Source: Capsicum annuum (lineage: Eukaryota > Streptophyta > Magnoliopsida > Solanales > Solanaceae). From it: a DNA stretch of 64,000 bases. The notes beneath the pieces were generated by a model that worked only from the letters and a program-made list of their open reading frames with translations, searched no databases and was not told the origin of the DNA. How positions within the stretch are numbered: the first letter of the stretch is position 1; each line of letters begins with the position of its first letter. Made by a program: the position numbers and the translations under genes. The DNA lies in contig NC_061121.1 of assembly GCF_002878395.1 (NCBI RefSeq), positions 130,189,231 through 130,253,230 of the forward strand, read 5' to 3'. Positions 12,047-22,837 of this stretch are shown here, one piece after another.

Positions 12047-13405
12047 ATGTGTACATCTACTGATTTGAGTCTGGCTATTCCCTTTTTATGGGAATTATAT
12101 ACATATACATACATATATATATATATATTGTTAGGTATTATATTGATATTTGAAGTGTCGAATATCACCCGAATGTGGTAATTATAATAGTTAGTGAACT
12201 TTTGAGGATTAGTTGTAATTTTTGATTAATGATAAAGTGGTATAGTTGATTCTTAGTGATGAATAAGGATTAGCAGTGGATATTGTTTGAGTGGCTAATC
12301 ATGACTTGTTGATAAACGACGCTTAATTGGTAAAGGACGATTAGTTAATAAATATTGGCTAGTTGATAAGTAATGTTTAGTGGATATATAGTGAATAGTT
12401 GTTAAATTTTACTAGAGGTAATACAATGACTAGTACTCAAATAACTTAGTTAATAGGAGATGGTCAGCTAATAAATAAGGACTAGAGAGTATTGATGATA
12501 CGGTTGTTTTATGTTTGTAAATTGTGAAAGATTGGTAGATGACAGGTTGATAAAAATTGTGGGATGATGTTTATGTGATGATGAAGGTTAGTCGTATCTT
12601 GGTTGATTGCATTATTCCATCTTGAGTGTGCTCTCTAAGATTATGGGAGTCTGTGATGAGTTATTTACTTTTCCTCAATAATTGCCATATGGGAGCCAAT
12701 TTTGTATTTGTTATAGCTTGTGTTGATGCCTTAAGAGAAGTTATTATTCTGCATTGTTACTTAGTATGCACGGGGATATTGTCATGTGTTGATGCCTTAT
12801 GTTATACTGTTATTCTGATGTAATTACTTATTATGTACAGTAGTATTGAAGATGATTTAGGTTTGTTTATGTAATTGACTTAGTTATGATATCTTGTATT
12901 TTATCATATTTATATCATGATCTAGCTCAATTGGACGATGATACCTACTGAGTACCAGTTGTTTTGGTACATATACTATGCTTCTGTACCTTTTTTGTAC
13001 ATGTCAAGTACTAGTTTATGTTGTTGATTAACGTTCATGGGTTAATGATTTCTAGATATAAGGCAAACTCTTGGAGGTTGAGTTACCTATTTTCCACTAT
13101 CTTATATATTGAGTCTTTTGTTTTTGGAATAGATATTGTTCACTATTCTAAATATTTGAAGTTATATAATTTTCATTAGATTCTCTTGTACTGGATCTAC
13201 TAGGTCATGGGGTGGTATATAGTATTTATTGTTTTATATATTTAGAACACCTTACTTATTTATATATTGAGTTCTTAAATTTCATCTATGTCGGCCCTTT
13301 CCTACTGAATTAATCCATTCCGTTAGATCCAGGTTATGATTTGTCTTACCTACTGGAAGAGTTTAGTAGGTGCCATCATGACTCATAAATTGGGTCGTGA
13401 CACCC
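12047..13405 (+). repeat. LTR D, plus orientation
   Basis: The segment ends GGGTCGTGACA at 13405, which is the reverse of the TGTCACGACCC start of minus-strand family LTRs, so it is in plus orientation. Positions 12459-13405 align at about 85% with 18590-19535. Simple (TA)/(ATAC) sequence lies at 12100-12130. The left edge is not clear; I place it after the minisatellite. No gene is seen. Small ORFs such as 12626-12823 arise from the LTR and have no recognisable product. Confidence 0.65.
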
Positions 13406-13543
13406 TCCTACATCACCAGAGCACCTAACCCAATACCTGAAATATCATAAAAGATAGTAAAAGACCCACCCCGTCCTTGGGCAAAGTCAACATAGGAGCA
13501 GATGTCAGCAAATCCTTAAGCTTTTGAAAGTTCACCTCAGACC
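13406..13543 (-). pseudogene. Gypsy family E RNase H fragment, detached
   Basis: These 138 bp align at about 84% with 19536-19680, which continues into the family E RT, and also with 27355-27500 in the complete family E internal region. It corresponds to the start of RNase H. It is joined on the left to LTR D and on the right to copy 2 of the transposon-protein element, so it is a stranded piece. Confidence 0.7.
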
Positions 13544-15520
13544 ACTGCATTCACTATAATTTTCTTATGACGATAATGATGATGATGATGATGATAATGA
13601 TGTAAGTAAGAAAGAATCGAGCTTCTATGATGTAGAAGCTAAAAGTAGGAGTGAGGAGCATGATACTCCCATTTATGTCCAACCACCACCACCTCAAATT
13701 CTATTATCCATTAAACCTACTCTAGTGTCCATCATTGAATGGTGGGTACCCCAAGATGCAGCAAACATACAATAAGGGGTTGGTAGTAAATCTAGCCATA
13801 GGCAACCCTATGTGGGGAATATATCTAAAGCGCAGGTTGACTATTATAGGCATGTCTGAAATTCCTAAGTTTGAGGCTTAGTTCCAACAATACCAATTTC
13901 AATGGATGACCACATCACCTAGAAAATTCAAACCTACATTAGAATGGAAGTTCTATGTAGCCTACAAAGGGGAGCTGAAGAGACAATATCCACAGGGTAA
14001 CTTGTGAAAGGTTGGTGTTACTTTGTTGACCATTAAAGGAGTTTGGGTGAATATCTCCCCGAGTACTATTTCAAGAATCTTGCATAGACCTAATTTTCAA
14101 CTGCTGGTGAATAATGCCAAAATTAATTACAACATAGATGACATGTAAAAAATAATAAGGAAAAAAATAAGCTCTACGGATAAGATAATGCATTTCCTGT
14201 GGATAGCCAATATTAATGCTACAGATTAAGAAGAAACTAGTGGGGTATTTGGTGTTACATAGAAGAACGTGTAGTAAATAGTTAAGAAATCTCTAAACTT
14301 TGCGAAAAAGGTGCGGTGGACTCTTGCTCCACATAGGTTGGTCCCATTATAGGGGAAAATATGCTTAGAACAGTCCATACTGTTTTAGTAGTCAAACTCA
14401 TGGTTTGATATGATTTTGATATTGCATAGTTCATAGCCAAGGAAATATATGATCGATTAGTTGTGGGTTCTGATATGATTTTGGAATTCCTATATTTGTT
14501 GACTCAAATATACTTAGAGGCAGAGTTTTCAAAACATCCAGAAGTAGATCAATATATTGAGCAAAAGAATACCACTAACTTGGACTTGATTAAGGATGTA
14601 GAAAATTGCTTTTCTAAGCAGGCAAAATAAGGAGCAGAGATGCTAGCTAAGATACAGTAGAACAGAAGCCCGAGTACCACTCTTATTGGATTCATCAATA
14701 ATACTCTGGTTGAGATTAGGTGGTATGAGCCCTAACTCTATGATGTAGTCGGCACCTCTAGTATTCCCACTCCACCACTGACTATAGCACCAAGTTCATC
14801 CATGCCCAAGCCATCTATAGCTGGCTATGTAGTTGTCCCATAGGTATTTTTTAATAATGTAAAGAAAATGTTAAGCACTATGGATAAAAAGCTATAGTTT
14901 ATAGAAATGGGAGTAAGACCCTAGTTTGTAATAGACTTGAAGACCAAATCATAACGATACAGAGAAGGTTGGACGGTTTTGAGCTGAGTATTCCTCGCCA
15001 ACTTAAAGGTGTACAAGATCCTGATTTAGCAGGCGTTAAGCCTAAGATAGTTGACTTAAGAAAGTTGATGAATAATTTATACGAGAGGCCAATTTTCCAC
15101 ATATCAGTTATTATAGAGATTCAGTCAGAAGAAGAGGTTAAAATATTTATGGTGTCAAAATTTAAGAAAAAGGAAGAAAGAAAAAGAAGAACAAGAAAAC
15201 AAAGAGAGAAAGCACCAAAGAAGAAAACATTGAAATGGCAAAACGACCGAATGTGTAGATTGAGAAGAACTAGGAAATAAGGGTCCAAGTGATGGCGACA
15301 GAGGCTAGTAGCTCAAGACTTGTTGTTGCTGCTGAGAGGGGCATCGATTCAGCTCCACTACCTGAACTATCACTGAGCACACTGGAAATCACCAATGCCA
15401 AGATTACTGCAAAGACAATCACAACAACTGGTGAGACTATTAGTGAGGAAAGTAGGGTCTAATCTGGGGTCCCTATGGTGATCCGGTATAAGCTGGCACC
15501 TAGGGCACCCAGTCATATCC
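13544..15520 (+). pseudogene. 'Putative plant transposon protein' ORF, copy 2, broken
   Basis: This is homologous to 435-2470. The same order is visible: a GATGAT-rich acidic start, a Pro-rich VQPPPPQI piece, the conserved block with MHFLWIANI and VRWTLAPHRLVP in different frames, then the longest open piece at 14969-15280. That piece begins MDGFELSIPRQLKGVQDPDL and ends in a Lys/Arg/Glu-rich tail. The N-terminal Lys-rich start of copy 1 is absent here. Numerous stops make it non-functional. Confidence 0.68.
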
Positions 15521-16249
15521 TCGATCCCTATTTTGTATTGCTAAATGCATTAGGAATAATGCATAGGTTTTAGATTGGGTTGGGGTATATCACAATTACC
15601 ATGGGTTATGGTTTTTGTATTTCAAAACCCGTAGGCCACAGTCTGAATAATGAACCAACATGTGTGTGTTGTTGTATGATGCTTAAGTTAGAAAATGTGT
15701 GCATAAGCAGTCGATAATTTGGGTAGAATATGTGCTAATGATTCTATTTGAAAATTTTATACCTGTTCTAAAAAATTTTGTGATAAATAGTAGAATTGTG
15801 TGAACGTGCGACTGCTGAGAATCCCATAATGTCATTAGAATTAGGAAGAAGATAACTATGGCATATAGGTGCATAAATTGGATTGGTAATGACAGGCAAT
15901 GTAACCCTATACAAAGTGAGTGCGAGGTGTAACTTAGTTCACAGTATGTATGGAGTTCAGAACTTGCCCGATTGCTTTTGCCTAGAGTGTAGAATGGTTG
16001 GTTAGGAGTGATCATAGGTGTTTTTTAATTAGTCCACTCAAGCCTAAAATGCCAAACTAAATGAGATATTAATCCCTTAATCCCAACTTTGAGCCTAATA
16101 GACCAACTTTTGGTTGTTACACTGATTTTAACTTCCCGCTTAACTATAATGAACTTGTTTTAGCCTTGGTCCTCCTTGGACATTATGCATCTCAACACAG
16201 GTAAATCACTTAAGTTAAGGGTGGCTATCATAGAGGTGCATATTTAAAA

Positions 16250-16457
16250 GTGAGTATGAAGAAAGAGGTGTAGATAGAAAAATAAATAAGGGTGGGTGTC
16301 GTAAAAATAAAAGAAAAACAAATATAAAAAAAAGAAAATGAAAAAAAGAAAAAAAAAGAGTGATAAAAGAGAACTACACCCGGCCCAAAATAAGCATGAA
16401 AAAGGCAATGAAAAGTGAGAGATAAGGGAGGATTGAATAAAAAGATGGTAGAAAAAA
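16250..16457 (+). other. Purine-rich tract (copy 2)
   Basis: This is an A/G-dominated stretch matching 3150-3338 and ending at the TGGACCCC junction of the LTR-like segment. The function as a polypurine tract is inferred from its place before that segment. Confidence 0.4.
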
Positions 16458-18300
16458 GTGGACCCCTAAGAAAACGTAGTTCCAAGTAGGCTAAGTCACT
16501 AAAAACTTCCAAAATATACCATAACTAGCCCCAACCCAATGTTACAAGCCTAAAAAAGTCTTATAGTGATCCTAACAAAATCATCTAAAAATTTAGTTAA
16601 AGAGCATAAGGGCAAGCCTATAGAATTCTATGTACACTGGTTGGAATTTCTTTGGGAGTGTGAGTGTCTCTAGACTATCCCTGGAATATAAGTCTAAAGT
16701 TAAATAAGCGGCAGAGATTTCTTTGACTATGGAGGTGTATGGGTTAGAATATCAGGTTATGTATCTATTTGGGTAGTAAGTCTTATGTCGTCCTAGTTGT
16801 TTGTTGCTAATTTAATGTCATTATTAGGTTCCTGTGGGTCACATTGTTGCAGCAAATTGAAATACATAAAAATTGTTTTGAATAACAAAATAAGAGAGGA
16901 GTAAAAACATTATAGTGCTGATATTAAAGCTGATTGTCAGATATCTCACAGACTCTTCATAGTTAAGCTTTTTGGGTGTTAATTCTTCTTTTGCCAAAGT
17001 TCATGCAAAATATCTAAGTTGAGGGTGTTTATGTGCCTTGGAAACATGGAACATTCATTGCTTAAAATGAGGAATTTATTCTTGGACTTAAGTTATTTTA
17101 ATAGATGTGATGTGTATGTTGTATGAGTACAGGTGAATCAAGAAGAAAGTGAAAAATTAAAATATTGGTCAGGAAATGAGTTGTTGTGACACTATACTAG
17201 TTTTTTCTCAGCTGATAAGTAAAGCAATGACTACTAGTTGAGAGGATAAGCTAAGAAAAGGATGAAAACAACTTGTAAAGAGTGGCTACGAGTCATAGTA
17301 TGAAGCTTTAATGACCACAATGAGCTATGGTAGGGTCCAATATTGAATTCAAAGAAGACTACGAGTCCTAAGGACTGAGTACAACTCATAGTGAGCCATC
17401 GTAATAAGACCAGTGAGAAAAGCCCCAAATTTTGAGGCTTATGTGAAAACAAGTGAGGACCATGATTCGTAAAGACTGATTATGACTCATGGTGATGAAT
17501 CATGATTAAAACAGATGCTTAAATCCCTAAACATGAGAGCTCACTAGAATACCTATGGCTAGTATCATACGACTCATAAGGAGACCTTATGAGTCGTAAT
17601 GATTGCCGACTTACTTTTTCAATTCCATTTTTATTAGGATTACTTTATTATTTTTAGCTACTATAAATACCTTAAGGTTATTTCTTTATTAGGTTACTCA
17701 CTTTTACATTACTTTTAATACTTTTAGCATACTTTGATCATTAAGATTTTTTTCTAGAGATTTTTGGTTTCGTATTCAATTAGATATGTTGGATTTTACT
17801 ATTTTATCATTGTGCAATCAATTACATATGTTCTTTATTGATTATCATGGATTGCTGCATGAACATGAGCAATTAAATTCCTTAAATAGGGTTTCGGGAA
17901 CCCTGGCAGATTACCTACGTAAGGGAAGTGGGAGATGTATCTACTCAACTGTAGTTACTTTTATTGCAACCTTCTTCGTATTACTTGCACCCAAGCTACT
18001 GTAGAAGCATGTGAATTGACTGTATTTGAGAACTTCCTCACATGGGATTTTAAGAGTGGGAAAAGGTGGTTACAATAATTATTCAAGGCTATCAACCCTC
18101 ATCTAATCAACTCGAGACTTAAAAGGTGATATTTGTACTGAGGTTATAGACAAGGGATAGAAAGGAGACACTTTGAGACTCACAAGGTAAAGGAAGAAAT
18201 ATATCAATTTGTTTGCAAAATAATTTATAGTACATAGCTTTTCAACTTTGCATGCAGAGCAGGAGGTTAGGTTGGTTAAAAAAAAGAATCTTATATAGTT
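16458..18300 (+). repeat. LTR-like segment with TATA box, copy 2
   Basis: This matches 3339-5040 and extends 180 bp further. It has repeated degenerate GACTCATA motifs at 17270-17600, then a TATA box at 17661-17669, then about 640 bp to a primer-binding-like site. No TG...CA ends are clear, so the limits are set by the purine tract on the left and the primer site on the right. Confidence 0.45.
17661..17669 (+). promoter_or_regulatory. TATA box in LTR-like segment (copy 2)
   Basis: CTATAAATA is conserved with copy 1 and lies upstream of the primer-binding-like site on the same strand. This is the usual place for the start of an LTR transcript. Confidence 0.45.
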
Positions 18301-18301
18301 G

Positions 18302-18317
18302 TGGCGCCAGGGGGAAC
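18302..18317 (+). other. Primer-binding-like site, tRNA-Asp type
   Basis: TGGCGCCAGGGGGAAC resembles the TGGCGCCGTTGCCGGGGA primer site used by Athila/Tat/Ogre-type plant elements, with a short internal deletion. It directly follows the LTR-like segment. Such a site marks the 5' end of an internal region, so it implies that internal sequence once followed to the right. Confidence 0.5.
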
Positions 18318-18589
18318 ACAATCCTAGTAATTGTCTTCTATTGTTTACAAACTCAAGCACTCATGTACGGCTTCCTGTTACTATTGACATCAAATTCCCA
18401 CATTTACTTTTCCACACTGATCGTGGATTTTGTAAGGTTTGAGATACTGTTAGACGTATTTCACATAGGTTTGACCCCAACTTGAGTTGGGTTACTATAT
18501 TTGCAAAAGACCTTACATACTTCTTTGGAGGTTAGTTTTGGGCGACATCAATGTACTAATGGAAAGTCATTGTTCATGGTATTGCTTAT
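18318..18589 (+). other. Leader remnant, no gene seen
   Basis: This is 270 bp between the primer-like site and the start of the second LTR D copy. It contains no ORF of note and would be the 5' leader of an element whose remainder is lost. Confidence 0.35.
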
Positions 18590-19535
18590 AGGAGTTGGTC
18601 AGATAATAAGTAGAGACTAGTGAGTATTGTTGATATGGTTACTTTATGTTAGTAAATTGTGAAAGGTTTACAGTTGAGCAATTGATGAAAATTGTGGGAT
18701 AATGGTTATGTGATGATAAAGGTTAGTTATATGTTAGTTGATTGCATTATTTCATCTTGAGTGTGCTCTCCGGGCATATTAGAGTCTGTGATGAGTTATT
18801 TACTTTCCTCACCAATTGGCGTATGGGAGCCAATTTTGTATTTGTTATAGCCTTTATTGATGTCTTATGATAAGTTATTATTCTGCATTGTTACTTATTA
18901 TGCACGGTGATATTGGCATGTGTTGATGCCTTATGTTATACTATTAGTCTGATGTAATTATTTATTATGTGCAGTAGTATTGAAGATGATTCAGGTTCGT
19001 TTTTGTACCTTGACTTAGTTATGATATCTTTAATTTATCATACTTATATCATGATCTTACTCAATTAGCCGATGCCTACTGAGTATCTGTTGTTTTGATA
19101 CTCATACTATACTTGTATACCTTTTTGGTGCATGTCCGAGTACTAGTTACTACAGTTGATCGACGTTCATGCGGTTAATGATTTCCGGAGTTAAGGCGAC
19201 CTCTTGGAGTTCTAGTCGCCCATTTTCCTCTATCTTTTATATTGAGTCTTTTGGTTTTGGGATAGATGTTGTGCACTATTATAAATATTTGAAGTTGTAC
19301 TATTTTCATTAGATGCTTTTGTACTGGCTCTACTATGTCATGGGATGGTATCTAGTATTTACTATTTAGTCAATTAAGAACACCTTACTTATTTATATAT
19401 TGTGTTCTTGAATTTTGCCTATGTTGGACATTTCCTACTGAATTAACTCATTTTATTAGCTCCGGGTTATGATTTGGCGTACCTACAGATAGGGTTTAGT
19501 AGGTGACATCATGAATCATAAATCGGGTCATGACA
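18590..19535 (+). repeat. LTR D, second copy, 5'-truncated
   Basis: This aligns with 12459-13405 and ends GGGTCATGACA, the same plus-orientation end with one C to T change. To the left of 18590 the two copies share nothing. It is followed by the same family E RNase H sequence as the first copy. Confidence 0.7.
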
Positions 19536-20420
19536 CCCTACTACATCAACACAACACCTAACCCAACACCTGAAGCATCACAAAAGATGGTAAAAACTCA
19601 TGCCCTCCTTGGTCAAAGTCAACATAGGAGTTGATGTCAACAAATCCTTATGCTTTTTAAAGTTCACCTCAAAAGAATCGGACCACTAAAAGGAAATCTT
19701 CTTCTGAGTTAAATTGGTCATTGGAGCTAAAATAGATGAAAAGCCCACAACAACACGCCTATAGTAACCTGTTAAACCAATAGAACTCCAAATCTTGGTA
19801 GTAGAAGTAAGTCTAGCCCCATCACGAACCATGGCAATATTGGCTAAATCGGTCATAATACTATCCTTGGTCACCACATAACCCTAGAACGAAACAGACT
19901 CCAACAAAAACTCACTCTTAGAGAACTTAGCATCAACTTCTCATCTCTCAATCTTTAAAGAAAAATCCGCAAATTCTTCTCATGTCAGCCTCACTCTTGG
20001 AATAACCAAGATGTCATCTATAAAAACAATTTAAAAATTATCAAGATATTGTCGAAATATATTGTTCATTAACTCTATGGATGCGGCTGGGGCATTGGTA
20101 AACCTGATTGACATGATCAAGAACTCATCATGGTCGTACCGAGTTCAAAAATTTGTCTTTAAAATATCTGAAGCTCTAATCCTCAACTAATGATACCTGG
20201 ACCTCAAATCAATCTTTGAAAACACCGAAGTACCCAGAAGCTGATAAAATAAATTATCAATACGAGGAAGAGAATACTTATTCTTAATAGTTACCTTATT
20301 CAATTATCAGTAATTAATACACATACGCATAGACCCATTCTTTTTCTTCACAAACATGACATAGGCACCCCAAGGTGATACAATAGGTCATATAAATCCC
20401 TTCTCCAAATAATCATGCAA
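19536..20420 (-). pseudogene. RNase H start and reverse transcriptase, left family E unit
   Basis: Reading leftwards from 20420, short frames give the RT blocks. The polymerase signature reads IVFIDDILV in one frame (around 20005-20035), so both catalytic Asp codons survive. The thumb is seen at 19686-19877 (GLTGYYRRVVVGFSSILAPM, then TNLTQKKISF). The unit is cut at 19536 inside RNase H by LTR D. Stops are frequent. Confidence 0.72.
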
Positions 20421-21026
20421 CTAATCCTTCAAATCCTTTAACTTTAATGAGGCCATCCTATAAGGTGGAATTGAAATGGGCTGGGTGGCTGGCTCAACAT
20501 CAATAGAAAAGTCAATTTCAAGATCCAGAGGCATACAACACAAATCCTTAGGGAAAACATCGATGAACTCATGAACAATATGAACAGAATCTAAGAAAGG
20601 AAGTGAAATAACACTAATATCACAAATATGAGCCAAATAATACAAACATCCCCTCTCAATAAAGAGACGAGCTTGAAGAAAAGCTATAACTCTCTTGGGA
20701 CCCAAATGTATAACACCATTCCATGTTATCCATAGCACACTCATCAAAGCTAAGTTCACAGTCTTAGCATAACAATCCAGGACAACTTGATAAGGAGCTA
20801 ACCAATCCATATCTGAGATGACATCATAATCTACCATATCTAGGACAATCAAATATAACCAAGTCTCATGCTCAGCAAAAGTTACAACACAAGAATTGTG
20901 CACCCGTTCAACCACTAAAGAGTCTCCTACAGGGGTAGATACATGGATAGGCATGGCAAGAAGCTCATTAATTGAATCAAAACCTGAAGTAAAATTTGTA
21001 GACACATCGGATAAAGTTAATCTCAA
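20421..21026 (-). pseudogene. Protease to RT linker, left family E unit (201 aa open)
   Basis: The open frame carries the C-terminal part of the protease domain (MPIHVSTPVGDSLVVERV, then DMVDYDVISDMDWLAPYQVV) and the linker into RT (VFPKDLCCMPLDLEIDFSID, then PISIPPYRMA). The D-x-G active-site loop lies to the right of this frame and is damaged. The domain order matches the complete unit at 28330-28960. It is a non-functional remnant. Confidence 0.75.
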
Positions 21027-22620
21027 ATTAAATAACAGATATGCAGATCTACAAAAAATGAGTATGACGCTTGTGATAACGACATTAGAAGCCTCTACTT
21101 CTTAGTTTGGCGAGTATAGCATAGGACTATCCACGAAAACCACCTTGTTGTGTAGACCTGTGACCACCACCACAAGAACCACTATTATGCCATATGCACC
21201 TCTAATAAAACCTCTAACTCTCACAGCCGATATAGGAGTAGCCTTGAACACACGGCAGGGACAGTCCTTGCCAAATGCCTAATCTCATCATACAAAAAGC
21301 AACCTCTATGGACCGGCTCAATATAAAGAGGTACGACTGAGCTAGAATAACCACCCAAAGTTTATAATATAGAAAACCCAGTACTTCCTAAAAGGCTATC
21401 TAAATTGGTTTACCATGATACCTACGAAAAGCTCAAGAATATTTTCCTCAAGAAGTATGACCTCTAAACTGTCCCTATCAAAGAACCCTCTTGCTGCTTC
21501 CCTGAAACCCTCAAAAATTAGGCTCTGTCATCCTAGCATGATCCACCATACTCTAAAATGATGCTTTATATACTACTATCTCAATCATGGCTAGCTGAAG
21601 AGAAACATCCAACCAATTCATGAACTTCAAAATTTTCTCGTACTAGGTGACGATGCTGGTACAAGAATATCTAAACATGGCAATGCAAGTTCGCCTCATA
21701 TACCGTAACAATTATGGAGAACTACTCCTGGTGATAAAAGTCATATCTGCTATAATCCATAAAGCTGTACGGCATGAACTTGTCCAAAAAGGCCTCAGCA
21801 AACTAATCTCAAGTTATCTCTTGAGAATCAAGAGGTCTACAATGAAAAATTGAACTCCACCAATCTTTGGGTGTATCTTTAAACTTATAAGTAAGATAAG
21901 CAAGCCCATACGACTCAAGCACTCCAAGGTTATGAAACTTCTCACTACAATCAATTAAGAACTCAAAGGCATCCTCGCCTACAACACCAATGAACCTAGA
22001 AAGACCTAAAAAATTGAATCTCTTAAAACCTCTTCTGATCTTTAAAGGACATGATTATACTCACAATAATAGGAGAATTAGAAAATTTAGTTGGCAGAGT
22101 TCCCACCTGAGAAGGTAACATAAATAAAGGCTCAGCTCCTGATCTAGAAATACCATACGAAGATGCTAGCACAGAAGGTAGAACAACACTAAAAAACTGT
22201 AGAGTACCACATGCTGATATCGGTACCACTGGAGGATCCATACTTGGAACTGAAGGAACACCATAGGTAGACTCTGGTATAGATGGAGGTACAATACTCA
22301 GAGCTGGAGGAACACTAGATGCACTCCAAAGAATACCTTTCAAATAGGTCAGACGGAAAATCAATAATTTCTCCCAGACTAAGGTAGAGAAACTCTATAG
22401 GATTGGAGTGGATCCCATAGATCTTGCCTGCGACCTGAGGCTCAAGACAGAGGCCTCTAGTGCTACCTCTAGATGGGGTAGATCCTTATGCCCGTCCACT
22501 ACCTTAAGCCTGTCCACGGCTCACAACTCACTCTCTTGACTAAGATATCTCCTCCAATGATAGCTTCACCTCCCTAACCTCATAGAATCTACTCCTCACA
22601 ATCTGCGCATAAAGGAGTAA
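21027..22620 (-). pseudogene. Gag with degenerate zinc knuckle, left family E unit
   Basis: The knuckle around 21260-21330 reads GCFLYDEIRHLARTV, where the second Cys is Tyr and the last Cys is lost. A Pro/Ser-rich N-terminal segment is open at 22023-22364. The N-terminus near 22560-22610 (IVRSRFYEVREVKLSLEE) aligns with MVSTRSCEARDVKLSFEE of the right unit, but its start codon is changed to ATT. Gag is the capsid protein of the element. Confidence 0.7.
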
Positions 22621-22837
22621 AATGTTATTTATAATAGTAAAGGAGTAAAATATTACTAATAACACAAGGTATGAAAGATCCGCATGATATAGAACAAAAT
22701 AAAGAAAGTTCCCTAAAAATATATTATAGCCTCTGGAAGATAGATATGGACGTCTATGTACCAATCTGCGAGACTCTACTAGACGCCCAGTTCGTACACT
22801 AATAGACCAATGAAACCTTACTTCTCAAATACCAATC

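Larger units (their letters stand above)
13544..18589 (+). mobile_element. Transposon-protein LTR element, copy 2
   Basis: This is the second copy of the repeat at 1-5050, starting about 430 bp inside it and extending further right. It contains the broken ORF (13544-15520), the purine-rich tract (16250-16457), an LTR-like segment with TATA box (16458-18300) and an Asp-tRNA-type primer site (18302-18317) with about 270 bp of leader. It is flanked on both sides by LTR D plus the same RNase H fragment. Both ends are junctions with other repeats, so the true termini are not seen. Confidence 0.6.

Noticed and set aside
12626..12823. 65-aa Cys/Leu-rich plus-strand frame
   Set aside because: Internal to LTR D; the second LTR D copy has stops at the same place.
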